This document shows positions 24,379-35,885 of a stretch of DNA of 64,000 bases, piece by piece. Below the pieces are notes generated by a model, which saw only the letters and a program-made list of their open reading frames with translations, was not told where the DNA came from and ran no database searches. A program made the position numbers and the translations under genes. The DNA comes from Gibbula magus (lineage: Eukaryota > Mollusca > Gastropoda > Trochida > Trochidae): assembly GCA_936450465.1 (NCBI GenBank), contig OW388293.1, positions 84,590,134-84,654,133 on the forward strand, written 5' to 3'. Within the stretch, counting starts at the first letter, position 1, and each line of letters starts with the position of its first letter.

Positions 24379-25041
24379 ACTTACGTTTTTGTCCCCCGCC
24401 GCAACGCACCGACTATGTATTCAGCGGCGTCCGTCCGTCCGTACGTCACAATTCTTGTTTACGCGATATCTTATGAAGCGTTGCATCCAAAGTCTTCAAA
24501 TTTGATGTCTGCCTACATTGTGGGAAGACGCAGACACCAGTCACCACGACACTTAAACCACTTTTTGAACTCTTGTTAACGCGATACATCTTGACCTGTT
24601 GGACTCAAAGTCTTCAAACTTGGTGTCCGTCTACACTGGGGGATGACGCAGACACCAGGGGATTTTGGTGACCTAGACCTTATATTCAAGGTCACCGCGA
24701 CACTTTGACCACTATTTGAACTCTTGTTAACGCGATATCCCATGAAGTGTTGCATCCAAAGTCTTCACATTTGGTGTCAGCCTACATTGGGGGATGACAC
24801 ATACACACACCAGTACAATATGGTGACCTTGACCTTATTTTCCAGGTCACCACAACACTTTGACCACTTTTAGAACTCTTATTAACACGATATATCATGA
24901 ACCCAAGCACTCAAAGTCTTAAAATTTGCTGATCATCATGGCACTGTTTACCAGTAATGCAATGTATAAAGTAGCTCCAATATATTAATGATATGTCTTA
25001 CTAACACAATGTCACCGGCGGGGGACATTGCCATGTAAGTT
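24379..25041. mobile_element. Foldback element with internal tandem repeats
   Basis: The ends are inverted: GTCCCCCGCCG at 24,391-24,401 and CGGCGGGGGAC at 25,016-25,026, with an outer matched pair acttac / gtaagt. Inside are four units of about 120-155 bp, each with cttgttaacgcgata (or a close variant), then catgaa, a tgcatccaaagtcttc-type stretch, and gtgaccttgacctta. The first unit has about 30 bp missing. No open frame spans it. Similar sequences are, from memory, common in bivalve genomes. Flanking sequence lines up with unit 2 at 13,970-14,000, so it entered unit 3 after duplication. Confidence 0.8.
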
Positions 25042-25059
25042 GCCAACACTTGTTCTTTT

Positions 25060-27350
25060 ATAGTAGTAGTGACGTGCAATAGCCTCAAATGTGAACCAGC
25101 CCATTGTGTGAGGTTACAGGTGAGATTACAGTCAAATTAATCAACTTGAATTGATCCATAATTTTGTTTTTATTTTTATTCACCTTGGACATTAGTTTTG
25201 AATAATCTGTATATTGGATACTCTTTAACCAATGCATGTTGAATTGAAATATACTTTTTCAATAGTTATTTCTAGATACTTCGAACTGTAAGTCTGATGA
25301 AGTTATTCTATTGTGACTACTTTGTATCTGATTGCTAGCAACGACAGTACAGTGTATTATAGTATAAAACAAATGATTATCAGGATAAAATCATTGTCAT
25401 TTATGTCCTTGTCTGAACTCTGAATGTGTAAATTAAAGTTGAACAGGTTTAACATGCATGATGTAAATATCTGCCTTTACTTCAATGAAACATAGTGCAG
25501 ATTGCTATAATGTTGGTGTGGAGGATGGTGTTTTGACCATTCAGTTTTTTTTCAGGCCACACGGTACAGTTATCTAAGTGGTCAGCAAGGACATTGACAT
25601 CATGATCTGAAAATATACGTCAGCATTTCCTTCTATTGACTTCAATACTAATTGCAAAGTGAAACAGGAAGTGTTTTCTTGGGAACTCATTAGACTGACC
25701 ATTTCACTAATAGACAGAACGCGACAGAAGTAACGCCCATATGGTGCAATGCTGCTGTATGCTAGGTTAGTGAACCATTGAAGTTAATTACATTATTGAG
25801 TTCATCAAAGGAAAATGAATTTTTGAGAAGGAGTAGGAGTGGAATGCTACGAAAACTACTTTATTTCTGAAAACACGACGATTTTTCACATAATCGTTCT
25901 CACTTTGAAGTTTAAACATATTCCACAATGTTGAGCGGTCGAATCGATCTAAATGGCAGTGTATATCTCGATTGTTCCATGCTCCTGTGAACTTTAATGC
26001 AACTACTTTCTCAGATGTTTTTTTAACTCTACTCTCGTACCATAATAGTAGATTTTAAAGGTCAGGTGTCATGCCCCATGGTAACTTTCCGCATTCATTT
26101 AAAGATGATTCCAATTACTCCACTTAAAAGTTCTCAAATTGCTCCATAAAATACTCATAACACTGCCCTTTATAAAGACCGCCTCGTTACCTCAGACAAA
26201 CTAATGTTAAGGTCACTGAAGCGTATCTGCCTATATTGACGTCACTTCAGTCAATCAGTTTTACATAATCATTATATCAACTATCATTATATCAAGCACC
26301 TTTTAACTGTCGATTGAACATACTAGTACCTTAAACAAAAGAGCTCAAATCAAATATGTTCATCAACATGTATGCAGTTCCGCAGATGTCAACGACATGA
26401 TTATTATGTAAATATTGTAGTATCGCATTTCCAATGGCCTATGTTGGTGAAATTATATTAAAAACATAAATAATCAGACACCGTCACTGCATTCGCGAGA
26501 ACACCTGGCTAATCACGAGGTCACGCTTCACTGTAGTTGTAGGTTGCACTCGTTGGGCATGTGTATTGATAGTCACAACCCGGGTTATCAAAGTGTTCTT
26601 AATCATACAGTGTAAGTGTGTATTGTCTCGATTTTATGCTCATTTGATTCCGATTTATCATGTACATAGAGATAATAATCTGGCATTCTTAAGAAAATGC
26701 ATTTCGGATGAACTTTACACGACTGGTCAACAGTAAGGAAGGCAATTCGTTCATATTAATTATTTATTAGATTGGAGACAACATAATGTCTTCTAATTCT
26801 CACTGATACTGACAATGACTCAAACACCTGCACATCCTCCTAATTTTGAGACAATCAAACTGTTTCGCGGTACCCAATGACCCCAACACAGGCTGACTTG
26901 AGTGGAACGTATTGTAGAATGTTAATGATTTGCAGGTGCAGAAATGTTAATCAATTTATAACGAAATGATCATTGAGTAAAGTTGATATGGATTTCATAA
27001 ATAAGTAACTAATTGTTCATATATGAATTTTATACTCAGCGAAATAAGTGATTAATCATTAGTTGATCAAGTGTTGATTATTTTACAAACTTGTAATCCT
27101 TTTATTGTAGGAACAGGTGTAGAGGATTTGGATAAATGTTTAACTTTGCTGTTGCATAGGTGAGCATAATACATTTTCTATTCAAAACACAAACCACATT
27201 AAAGAATTTGAAGTTTGCACATATCTAACGTGTATACAATTGGAAGTCAGAAATGATAAGAATTGAACTTCAGTTGGTGTGATAAAAAGTGTCATTCAAA
27301 CTCTTGTGAATGGTGCGACCTTGCCAAGGCGTTTATATGAAGAAGCAAAT
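25060..27350. repeat. Conserved stretch of unit 3 (shared blocks)
   Basis: Contains, in order, the counterparts of 13,996-14,100, 1,090-1,270 (aaggacattgacatcatgat near 25,590), 14,100-14,440 (at 26,065), 15,252-15,300 (at 26,302) and 15,460-16,100 (at 26,505-27,070). No private insertion is evident and no open frame over 60 codons was noted. Confidence 0.7.
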
Positions 27351-27354
27351 TTAG

Positions 27355-28320
27355 GAATTGAACGTCCGTCTGTGTGTTTGCACAGGAAAATGAACGATGT
27401 CAAAGCGGGATTCAAACTCCAATGAAAAGGGGATTTCGTTGTAATGGTCACGTGACCTTGAATACACATTCCACCTAAGAAACTCTACATAAACGTTCGA
27501 GAGAGGACAGGCGGGCGTAACGGAACTGTTGACCAACACCTGGGCAGTCTGCTTGTCAAAGCGAATTTGGAGAGAGAGATAGAATTGGCATTTGCGGTTT
27601 CGCAGTTGCTGTTTTTGTCAAGGCCGTCGCTAGGAAGTTTAATGGTTGAGTGTGGAACGGGGCGAGAAAGCGAGACGTTTTGAAATGCTGGACGAGCGAG
27701 TACATTATAGGGGCAGAGAAGGTAGATTTACAGAAAGTTTCCCTGGATGACTTTACCCATGTGGTCTTTCTCAGAATCATTCAATAATCTAGCAGCTATT
27801 CGCTGATAAACGGAGAAAGGTGAAACGCTTTTGTGCCAAGTTACAACTGCAACGAATTGACACTTCGATAGACAGTCAGATCTATCAGGGGAGACTTCAA
27901 GTAACGATGAGTCCATGCCTGATGCTCTCAAGGGATTTAACAGTGTAAAGTGACCCGACATTCTGTCTGACATCAAGGTAAAAACTGACAAGAATGCCAT
28001 TCACTGTCGCTTCATTAAAAACCTCGAACTTTCATTCTCAGTCATTTTCTAAAAAATATATATTCTTTCAACAGTCGTGCAATTTGATCGTTTGCCTCGA
28101 CCTTGTTTTGATAATGTATTTCCCCCGTTTTTCATTAATTTACTCCATACTATGAGATGCGAAACGCTTCATTGTAAATATTCGTTTGAACTAGCGCCAG
28201 ATCTACCATTTATTTACAAAACAATGCAATCAAGGGAAATAACTCTTGAGGGATTAGTTTTCCTAAGGGTGCGCATGACCCAGTATAACGTAGTAAAATA
28301 TACCTACGGCACGTGACCCG
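27355..28320. other. GC-richer block private to unit 3, possible broken coding sequence
   Basis: Base composition is clearly richer in G, C and CpG than the neighbours. On the plus strand, coding-looking stretches occur in alternating frames: one near 27,550-27,690 includes ANLEREIELAFAVSQL, one near 27,690-27,790 includes EKVDLQKVSLDDFTHVVFL, and one near 27,880-27,950 includes SNDESMPDALKGF. Stops and frame changes separate them. The minus strand also has open frames (90, 74 and 62 codons). I recognise no family. It may be a decayed exon set or retrocopy, or a transposon body; no terminal repeats were found. Confidence 0.35.
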
Positions 28321-29270
28321 TTTTGACTATGGGTTACCGACATTGCTGTGTAAGTCGAGATAATAGGTCATCTTAGAATTACTTCAGATTACACAAGTTC
28401 GGAAATACTTAAAATGTTACCATTAACGAATATGATTTGCAAATTTAGTCGTTGGAAAAATCTAAAGAAAAGCTTCTTTTGAAAGGATTACTTCTGTTCA
28501 GGAATCTTCTCCTTATATTTATTACTTTTGTTTAATGCAACAATGCTTTAGGGCAACAATGACTAGAGAACACATACATGTACTTTGAATTATTTATAAA
28601 ATTTTAATTTTGAACAGAGAATATTTCCATTGAGCAGGAGGACCATTTTATGCTATCATTCAACTTTGCTGAAAGATTATAATTACCATCCAGCTATGCC
28701 ATTGTGCACATTCTTTAGGTATTGCTACACCTGTCCGAACCGGCCCCAGTAACCCAGGCCTGTGAAGTGTCATGGGTGATATTGGTGGTCGAAGTGACTG
28801 AGGATACAGGCATATACAGGAGAAAAGTCCAACACTTCATGAACCCGAAATGGACGACGCAGAGGAGCAAAGCAATAGTTGCAGTTATATATTTACATGT
28901 AGAACATTGTGAAACAAAATTGTAACATTGACTCAGGTGATCATATAATGCCAAGTGAAAAATGTTTTAAGTGCCACATTGAAATTGGAGTACTAGTAAC
29001 CAGTATGGCTAACTATGCTAACTATGACTATGAAGATAACTATATTTTTCACGGACATAAACCGAGTGCACGTGTGTGTGCGAAACATGGACCAGTGTTT
29101 CTTATGAAAGCCCAGAGGGCCCAAAAAGGAATTTTGATTTTGATCTTTTAAAATTGGTTGTCCTTTTCGGTCTTATCCAATATTTGTTCAATAAAACATA
29201 TTTCTTTTGAAGTCTTGTTTGCTATGTTAGGCCAATTTCATTCGTTTTGTTCAATCGCTGACATATAAAT
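28321..29270. repeat. Conserved stretch of unit 3 (shared blocks)
   Basis: 28,560-28,740 aligns with 17,160-17,340, and 28,960-29,110 with 17,495-17,625. The 79-, 67- and 80-codon frames here have no matches in the aligned unit 2 sequence. Confidence 0.55.
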
Positions 29271-29274
29271 TTTA

Positions 29275-29500
29275 GTGATCTGTAAAAATAGTTTTTGCAC
29301 CATGAACGCCCATTCCAGCCGCTTCAACCCTCTTTCTCTCCACTCGCTCCGCTCACTTCACCCCTCTCCACTTCGTCACTCCTTTCCACTCCACTTCACT
29401 CTTTTCAAATCCACTCCGCTCCACTCACTCAAATCCACTCCACCCACTTCTCTCAAATCCTTTCCCCTCACTCTCTTCGTTCTCAAATGTTAACCTTCAA
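29275..29500. repeat. Degenerate CACTC-type polypyrimidine tract
   Basis: About 200 bases made almost only of C and T with interspersed A, built from loose repeats of the type cactccactcaaatccactc. The two open frames that cross it (72 and 69 codons) are low-complexity Ser/Leu/His/Pro translations of the repeat and are not credible genes. Confidence 0.8.
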
Positions 29501-29520
29501 TTAAGTATGTTGACTACATT

Positions 29521-29670
29521 TAAAGGGGGATAGTACGAAAGGAGGGTAGTTGGGGGAGATAGGATAGGTAAAGAAAGGGGTAGTGAAAGAGAAGGTATGG
29601 AGAGAAGGGTGTAGTGAAAGAAGGGGTAGGATAGAAAGGGGAATTAAAAGATGGAAAAGGGAGATGTAAC
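29521..29670. repeat. Polypurine tract (GGGGTAGTGAAAGA type)
   Basis: Almost only A and G with isolated T, in loose repeats such as aggggtagtgaaagagaagg and gggtgtagtgaaagaagggg. It follows the polypyrimidine tract after about 20 bases, so the two could partly pair with each other or form triplex DNA. Confidence 0.8.
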
Positions 29671-29699
29671 TCATTCCTCAACCTAATTCTAAAACATTT

Positions 29700-29940
29700 C
29701 CTTATACTATCTGTTTAGTGGTCATCAGTTTCAAAAGTGGTATTTACTAGTTTCAAAAGTTGTAATTACCATAAACCAACGGTAGTTACCAGAGAGAAGT
29801 AGAACTTACCAGTTTTAAAAGAGAAAATGCAAACTGATATTTTGACCCCAAATGGCTCTCAAAACTGGTAATTACCAGAAAAAGTGGCACTTACCAATTT
29901 TAAAAGAGAAAAGTCACAGCACCATTTGGGTCCTCGCTTT
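29700..29940. repeat. Short interspersed direct repeats
   Basis: The motif acttaccagttttaaaagag recurs as acttaccaattttaaaagag about 80 bases later (29,810 and 29,889), with further copies of ttaccag and gtttcaaaagt around them. Part of the roughly 850-bp insertion that splits the 3,720-type block in unit 3. Confidence 0.65.
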
Positions 29941-31466
29941 ATCAATCTGACTGGACAGTTACAGTCATGAAGTGATTGTGTGGCTTCATTTGAACCGATT
30001 TCCTTTGCTGATTTATAACATGTGTGTCGATGTGTGCTACTTGTCACAGGAACACTCTCTCGTTGAGCTTCATGTCTGTCACAGATTACCTGAATACCTG
30101 AGGAATGAAAAACTCTTATATTCGGCAACTTAAACACCCATGGAATAACTTAGGAACTGTTCCCTGCCTCCTGTTCCAGCAGTGTATTTGTATTTGTATG
30201 AGATTATATAGCATTAGTGAGTTAACTATATCAGGAAAACAAACCAGTTTAAGGAGATCAAAATGTCATCAATAAGATATTCATTTCGCCATGGAAGACC
30301 TCATTCCAACCATGAGCATATCTATTGACGTGGATAGGGCGCTGCCGTTGATATGTCGTTATGGCTTGCCATGTTTAAGCATCGTCCAAATGGGTGTCAG
30401 ATGCCGTGCGTTTATTAAAAAATAAAAGATCCACGGGCGTGAAGTTTGGATATGTTCACGTTTGGCGACCTAACCTAACATGTCGGGCGTCCTAATAGGG
30501 TGGTATTTCAAGAACAATGGTCACAGTTTAATTTTTTTAATTATTTCTATCAGTATATATGAACATCCTTGCAGAAAGCCCTAACTCAGCTTCTTGTGCA
30601 TACACGCACAACAACGAGTACATAATTATTTAGAGGATATTTTCATTTGAAAAGTGTCAACCCTGTATAAGAAGTTTAAAGAGACTAGATTCAATTTTAA
30701 TGAAACTGACATGTCATTTCACAGCTTTGTTTCCACAGTTTTAAAATTAACCAAAATGTAAGTTACTGTCAAAAACATGCCATGTGTCCGTCTAACCGTC
30801 TAAGACATCACCGCGCATTTATATGGCTTCAGTGACCTGGCCGTCTGAAGGGCAAGGTCATCGGAGGCAATCGGACGGATTCTGAGAAATATTATGACAA
30901 CCTGTCGGCAAAACTTACTTGATTAGATTACTTCCTGACATGAATATTCATGATATAGTTAATAAAAGGCTCAGCATAGCCAGGGAAAGTTATTGGCATT
31001 TCTAGTAACTGGCGGCACACTTACAGTCGAGATTTAATCTACATCATCAACCGTTCATGACACTGCTCATCATTGAAGTTGACACTCCCAACAGTGCATG
31101 TAACAAGTGTCGCTTCAGAATTCAACATTATTTTGAAATGAGTTTCAGTGGTTGATAGTACACGTTTTCGTTTGGATTGGAGTTTTATATTCCATCACAA
31201 AATAACTCATGCTATATATATGATATTTTATTCCTCCAAAGGAGAGTACAAAGAAGAACATGTGCATACAATCAATTTACATTATATTTACATTTTAAGG
31301 AGAATATATCATGCCTTGAGTGCTGAACAGCTCATTTTAGGCATCAGCGCTTGACTCTCTTGTTAAGGAGAGCTATATTTGTAATGATAGATTTTGCATA
31401 TTGTATTGTCTCTTCATCATTCATCTTCACTGGAGGTCTACATGATAAAAGTGAGGATACCAATTT

Positions 31467-31494
31467 GGGGGTTTGTTAAAGATCCACAAACCCC
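31467..31494. other. Small perfect inverted repeat
   Basis: GGGGTTTGT (31,467-31,475) and ACAAACCCC (31,486-31,494) form a 9-bp stem with a 10-base loop. Isolated, function unknown. Confidence 0.5.
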
Positions 31495-31891
31495 GACCAT
31501 ATCACTTTTCGGTTTTTATTCAAGCATATTCCAAGATGACGAGGATTTCACTTAATATTTGTCAATTCAACCAATAAACACCTTTTATAACGCCTTTTTA
31601 GAACGCCTCATAAAACTTTAGCCGAGAGCGAATTCCGCTTGCTTCGCCTTGTGACGTAATACACAGGAGTCGTTTGGCGTCTAATGACAGAATCCACTAG
31701 ATTGAGCCTTATATAACTGCCTAAATAACATATTTAACTTTGTCCTTATACAACAACATTACATATATAAACGCCCCGTAAAACGTACTACAAATGGCAG
31801 CAGATGTCAACACTGTTTAGTACTGGATCTGACCATTGCGGGACCCGTAATTCTGCAATGTGTTTTGGAACAATTCTTATCATTGCCCAAT

Positions 31892-31978
31892 ATGGCGGTG
31901 GCCCGCATGTCAGATGATGAAGATGTTCAAACGTCACAGAGATCTATTACCGATTCATACGGATTATATCGGTGTTAA
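31892..31978 (+). CDS. Possible short open frame or first exon, 28 codons
   Basis: Reads MAVARMSDDEDVQTSQ and ends at TAA after YGLYRC. The start lies in ccaatatggcggtggc, which resembles the YY1-type ATGGCGG element often found at metazoan start regions. The surroundings (31,620-31,960) are richer in CpG and include a cttatataac TATA-like box at 31,709. A donor could lie within or at the end of the frame, making this the first exon of a longer gene, but no downstream exon was recognised. A chance frame is the main alternative. Confidence 0.2.
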   Translation: MAVARMSDDEDVQTSQRSITDSYGLYRC

Positions 31979-33177
31979 CACCCCTCATTCATGTTGAATA
32001 AAAAAAATGTTCACATTCGTCCTTATGCAAAATAACAAAATATATTTCAGTATTTTTGTTTATCAATGTAGCGATATGTAACAAGTGATGTAGTTGCGTT
32101 ATTGACACTCTAACTAAGCTAAATATTAAATAAGAGGGGAAATCTACACGACTGAACTATTGCCGGGGTAATTTTTTTTTTTAATTGAGAACCAAACAAC
32201 ACATGTACACACGGTCATGGTAGGTTGATCAAAGTTCTATAGTTCCAATATTTTCATTTTAAATTGGGAAAGATACATTTTCCATAGTTTTATCCGAAGT
32301 GATTAAAACATTATTTTATTTCCACAAACATATGAATTGACCATCAACAACTACATGTAATATAAAATGCAAGGCCTTTTATATAACATGCTAGGAAATG
32401 GTAGTGGTATTACACTGAATCTAAGTAATTGTAAATGTACACGACTATAGATTTAAAGATAGCCCGAATATGTTCTTCTAAAAAGTGTAAACCAGTAACA
32501 TTGATGAAAATTATAGGATTTTCTTAGTTGTAATGGAACTATTCTATTAGCAAAATAAAGTGACCATGAGAAATATTGACGCAGTAGATTTCAAGCTATA
32601 GACACTCTTCAAACACAAAATCAAGCACATCAAAACAATTAACTAAAATGGCGTTTATGATATTAACAAAATTGCATGATCTTTTTTATTTTTGAATTGT
32701 CAGTTATTCATTTCAAAACATATTGTAGCTTATAAGATAACATAACACTCCACTCGATTGGGAAAAGAACAACTCTAAAATCAGCGGTTGAATATCGAAA
32801 AATGCTCCTAAAACTCCGAAATTACTCCCTACGGACGCACACATACCCATTCTATCGGAAACTTGTAATGTCAAAACGTTCTTATTATGTTTTAAACGAA
32901 TTATCAACGAAAATCGACAAATCGCCTAAGGATTTCATTAAGCAACTCCTGTGTGTGACATCACATTGCTAACGAAGGTTATGCTACACTGAGGGGCCGC
33001 GGAAAACTGTTTCAAGAATGAGATAATGAGGAGGCAAAATTTACTCACTTTGAAGGGCTATATCTTGATAAGTAGGTGACGCTTCGAAATAAGCGTTTGT
33101 GTTTTGCTTACTTGAAAGTATTGTCTATATGAATAAACGAATTAACATCGAAAAAACAAAGAGATGATATTATCTTT

Positions 33178-33900
33178 AAATACAGCCTGCCGATTACTGT
33201 CATATCCACTGAAGAGCGTACACAATATGTCGGCTCTCCAGAGGTCTGCTTAATCTCCTGAGAAGTGTACGCATGCTTTGAAAGAAGATCCACGATTAGT
33301 ATGTTCATTGAATGCTAATACAGCGTGCACAAGCTGTTAAAGAGGATAAATATCCGTTGAGATGCAAGGCAAGTCATCCTTTTGAAATTGATTTTGATGA
33401 TACTAAGTATTGTTTAATTACCTCAGACGACAAATAAACAAATACATTGTTACCAATGCTAAATATCGATGATAACCATATTGTGTATCTTTATTTATTG
33501 AAATACTTTGAATTGTATTCAAGTGTTAATATTAATTACCGTTAAAGATAATATAATTCAAAGCCGATACTTTCGACAGCCGGTTCTTGAGAATTGGCAA
33601 ATTCATTGTTTACATGAACATTGAAGACACCATGCAACTTGCATCAATATCGCTTTCAACATAAACAACATAAACTCCCGAAGGGTGTATTCATGTAATG
33701 TCTGTAGTGAGGTGCATGGATGCACTGCGCTGTGAAGAACGGGGAATATACACGGTTAGAAGAGATTCATTGATTGGGTCACTCCTACTTGAAGCTTTTA
33801 AAGATTAAAAGCAATGTATATTACATCGTAGAGGTCTAACTATCCATTAGCTAATACGAAACGTGAGGTATGACGTCGGATTTATCATGTCCCGACTTAT
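33178..33900. repeat. Conserved block of the segmental duplication (copy 3, second part)
   Basis: Continuation of the block that begins at 30,840, after the private 31,210-33,170 stretch. Matches 19,194-19,880: cattgttaccaatgctaaat, a stretch gaccgat-like decay, and attaaaagcaatgtatatta against attaaagtgcaatataaatta. Minus-strand open frames of 66 and 83 codons are not conserved. Confidence 0.65.
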
Positions 33901-34002
33901 AATACATTCTACAAGGCCACCAAGCGCGGTTCAAAGATGGAGAATACAATTGGGCTAATTTCACCCGATGTCGAATATACCAATTAATATAACACAGGAA
34001 TA

Positions 34003-34162
34003 CAGTAAGATCCCGTTTATCCGCACACTTTGGTTGCAGCTGGACATCGGACTCGTGCGTTGAAGCCAAAAAAATGCATAGACAAAATTTAATTAATACC
34101 ATGGTCGGATTTCCGCATACGGGGTCCGGTTCAACGGGGTCCGGTTCAACAAGGTCTCACTG
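34003..34162. mobile_element. Small pogo/mariner-like MITE
   Basis: Begins CAGTAAGATCCCGTTTATCC and ends with a ggttcaacaaggtctcactg stretch, so CAGTRAGAYC-type ends are inverted. AATA lies directly outside both ends. Near the 3' end there is a tandem ggggtccggttcaac pair. The sister copy in unit 2 reads caggaatacccggatactgc (19,918), continuing on both sides of the insertion (caggaata left, gatgctgcag right), which marks the empty site. CAGT ends and TA-type targets fit Tigger/pogo MITEs; the assignment is inference. Confidence 0.75.
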
Positions 34163-34574
34163 AATATGGAGATGCTGCAGTCTCTAAAAGGTTCGCTGAC
34201 GTCTCCACTTTTGAACTATCAAACACATATCTATATCATGATTATATCTGTCTTACAAATGCACCTTGTCTATCCAAACATAAGTCTCCAGAGATTGGTG
34301 CAATCCACTTATCTGTAGCCTGGCGTTAACTTGTTTCAACAATGGAACTTCGACAAGAATTGTTGATCAAAGCCGATTGCAGTAACGAAATGAAAGATTC
34401 AATTTTTACAGTTTCATAAAGAAACGTGCAATTATTTTAGCTATTTTGTACCTTATCAATGTTTTCCGTTTCTCTTGCGTCGCTCTTCGCTAACGTTATT
34501 TAAGGACACATTAAGACTAAAACTGTTGGCATGTTATAATACGAACATAATTTGTGCATTTAAACACTAAGGAA

Positions 34575-34700
34575 AGGTGGGGTGATTTGCGGTTTAACGC
34601 TTCTTTCAATTATTTCACTTATATCACGGCTGCTAGTATTACTATTATGGCATGGAGAAAGCCCGCAGTGCCATGTGGATAAGCTTTGCGGTGAAACCTG
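34575..34700 (-). mobile_element. SINE fragment, minus orientation
   Basis: Reads on the plus strand ggtgatttgcggtttaacgc, then cttatatcacggctgctagt and gagaaagcccgcagtgccat, the reverse complement of the SINE 3' half. It abuts an opposite-orientation copy, making a head-to-head inverted pair. Confidence 0.8.
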
Positions 34701-34702
34701 CG

Positions 34703-34875
34703 ATCAACTTTGTCTGTAGTAGAGAACTGTTCTACACGCAGTAAGGTTTGGGTGCAATGCTACACTGAATTTCAGTGCAGTACCATGGTTCACGGGCTTT
34801 CTCCCTGCCATAATACTAGCAGCCGTGAAATACTCTTGAGAGGGGCGTTAAACTCCAAATCACTTCACGTCCCCC
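34703..34875 (+). mobile_element. SINE copy, plus orientation, internally deleted
   Basis: Runs from gtctgtagtagagaactgtt through gtgcagtaccatggttcacg directly to gggctttctccctgccataa. The middle part present in the 34,925 copy (ggttcgctagttccagc to gccacatgg) is missing. Its 3' end reads ggggcgttaaactccaaatc. Confidence 0.8.
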
Positions 34876-34924
34876 TTTTTAAAATATTTGCTGCATAATA
34901 CACATGCTATGGTGAGATACTAAC

Positions 34925-35152
34925 TTTGTCTGTAGTAGAGAACTGTTCTACACGCAGTAAGGTTTGGGTGCAATGCTACACTGAATTTCAGTGCAGTACC
35001 ACCCATGGTTCGCTAGTTCCAGCCGTTGCTGGCAGGTTTCACCGCAATGCATAGCCACATGGTGTTGCGGGCTTTCTTCCTGCCATAATACTAGCAGCCG
35101 TGATGTAAGTGAAATACTCTCGAAAACGGCGTTAAACCCCAAATCACCTCAC
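34925..35152 (+). mobile_element. SINE copy, plus orientation, full body
   Basis: Contains the complete body without the tRNA-like head: gtctgtagtagagaactgtt, ggttcgctagttccagccgt, accgcaatgcatagccacat, ctgccataatactagcagcc, and a 3' end ggcgttaaaccccaaatcac followed by ctcacctc. Only about 50 bp separate it from the previous copy, and the first 80 bases of the two are nearly identical. Confidence 0.85.
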
Positions 35153-35159
35153 CTCAAAC

Positions 35160-35670
35160 AACAAACTGAAGGTTTGACACTAACAACCCCCGTCTACTTT
35201 CTGTGAGTTTTAGAATTGGATTTATATACATTAGTCACTTGTTTGTTGTTGAATCGGAATACTCCTTATAAAACATTACAGCAGTGACACAGTCTAGCCC
35301 ATGGTAACATTTAGCCTTAGGTAACTGAAGATACTTGATGTAGGGAAACTCTATCCATCTACTTAGGTTTATGAAAACTGACACTTTCAAACCATGAAGC
35401 TTCTCGTGGCAGTACCATTGCCTTTATCAGGACGGTGGCGTCTACTAACGCCTACAGGGACGATCGCCTACAGTCTTAAAAAAACAAGTTTATGCACCAG
35501 TGGTTCTGATTTTTACATCCTTCAACCTTTCATCAAAGTGGAATGACCCGTTATTTTGTGAACTAATGCCTACAGTTAAAACAAAAATGTGACATTTTGG
35601 TTTTGAAAAAGATATTTTCCGCTCCTTCCTGTTGAACTTCAAAAATTAAATATGATTACACCTAACCATC
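35160..35670. other. Spacer, nothing recognised
   Basis: A short motif, gcctacag, recurs at 35,449, 35,468 and 35,567 (actaacgcctacag, gatcgcctacag, actaatgcctacag). No coding or structural feature otherwise. Confidence 0.3.
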
Positions 35671-35671
35671 A

Positions 35672-35885
35672 GGACAGACCTATCAGTGTTAGAGATTGAT
35701 GATGTTTCTCAGCCCGATTTACTGAATAAGCACTGCCAAAGTCAGAGTAATTAGTTAGTAATATATGACATTTGACATGAAATTGACATATTAATCAACT
35801 GCGTAATTAAGTAATCAATGAAAATGATCCAAGACATTTTAAGTGAGAACATGACGTCAGGCAATAATCAGACATGAGTCTTGAG
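35672..35885. repeat. Best-conserved block of the duplication (copy 4 of 5, decayed)
   Basis: Matches the block in shortened form: gacctatcagtgttagagat, gatgtttctcagcc, aataagcactgccaa, ctgcgtaattaagtaatcaa, and a gtgagaacatgacgtca counterpart of gtgattacataacgtca. Confidence 0.65.

Larger units (their letters stand above)
31210..33170. other. Insertion private to unit 3, origin unknown
   Basis: The alignment with units 1 and 2 breaks near 31,205 and resumes at 33,178 (aaatacagcctgccgattac). In between are a small hairpin (31,467-31,494), a CpG-richer stretch at 31,620-31,960 with the short frame at 31,892, and AT-rich sequence with no coding motif. No terminal repeats or target duplication could be identified, so it may instead be ancestral sequence lost from the other units. 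Confidence 0.45.

Noticed and set aside
29275..29504. Ser/Pro/His-rich frames of 72 and 69 codons
   Set aside because: Translations of the CACTC-type polypyrimidine tract.
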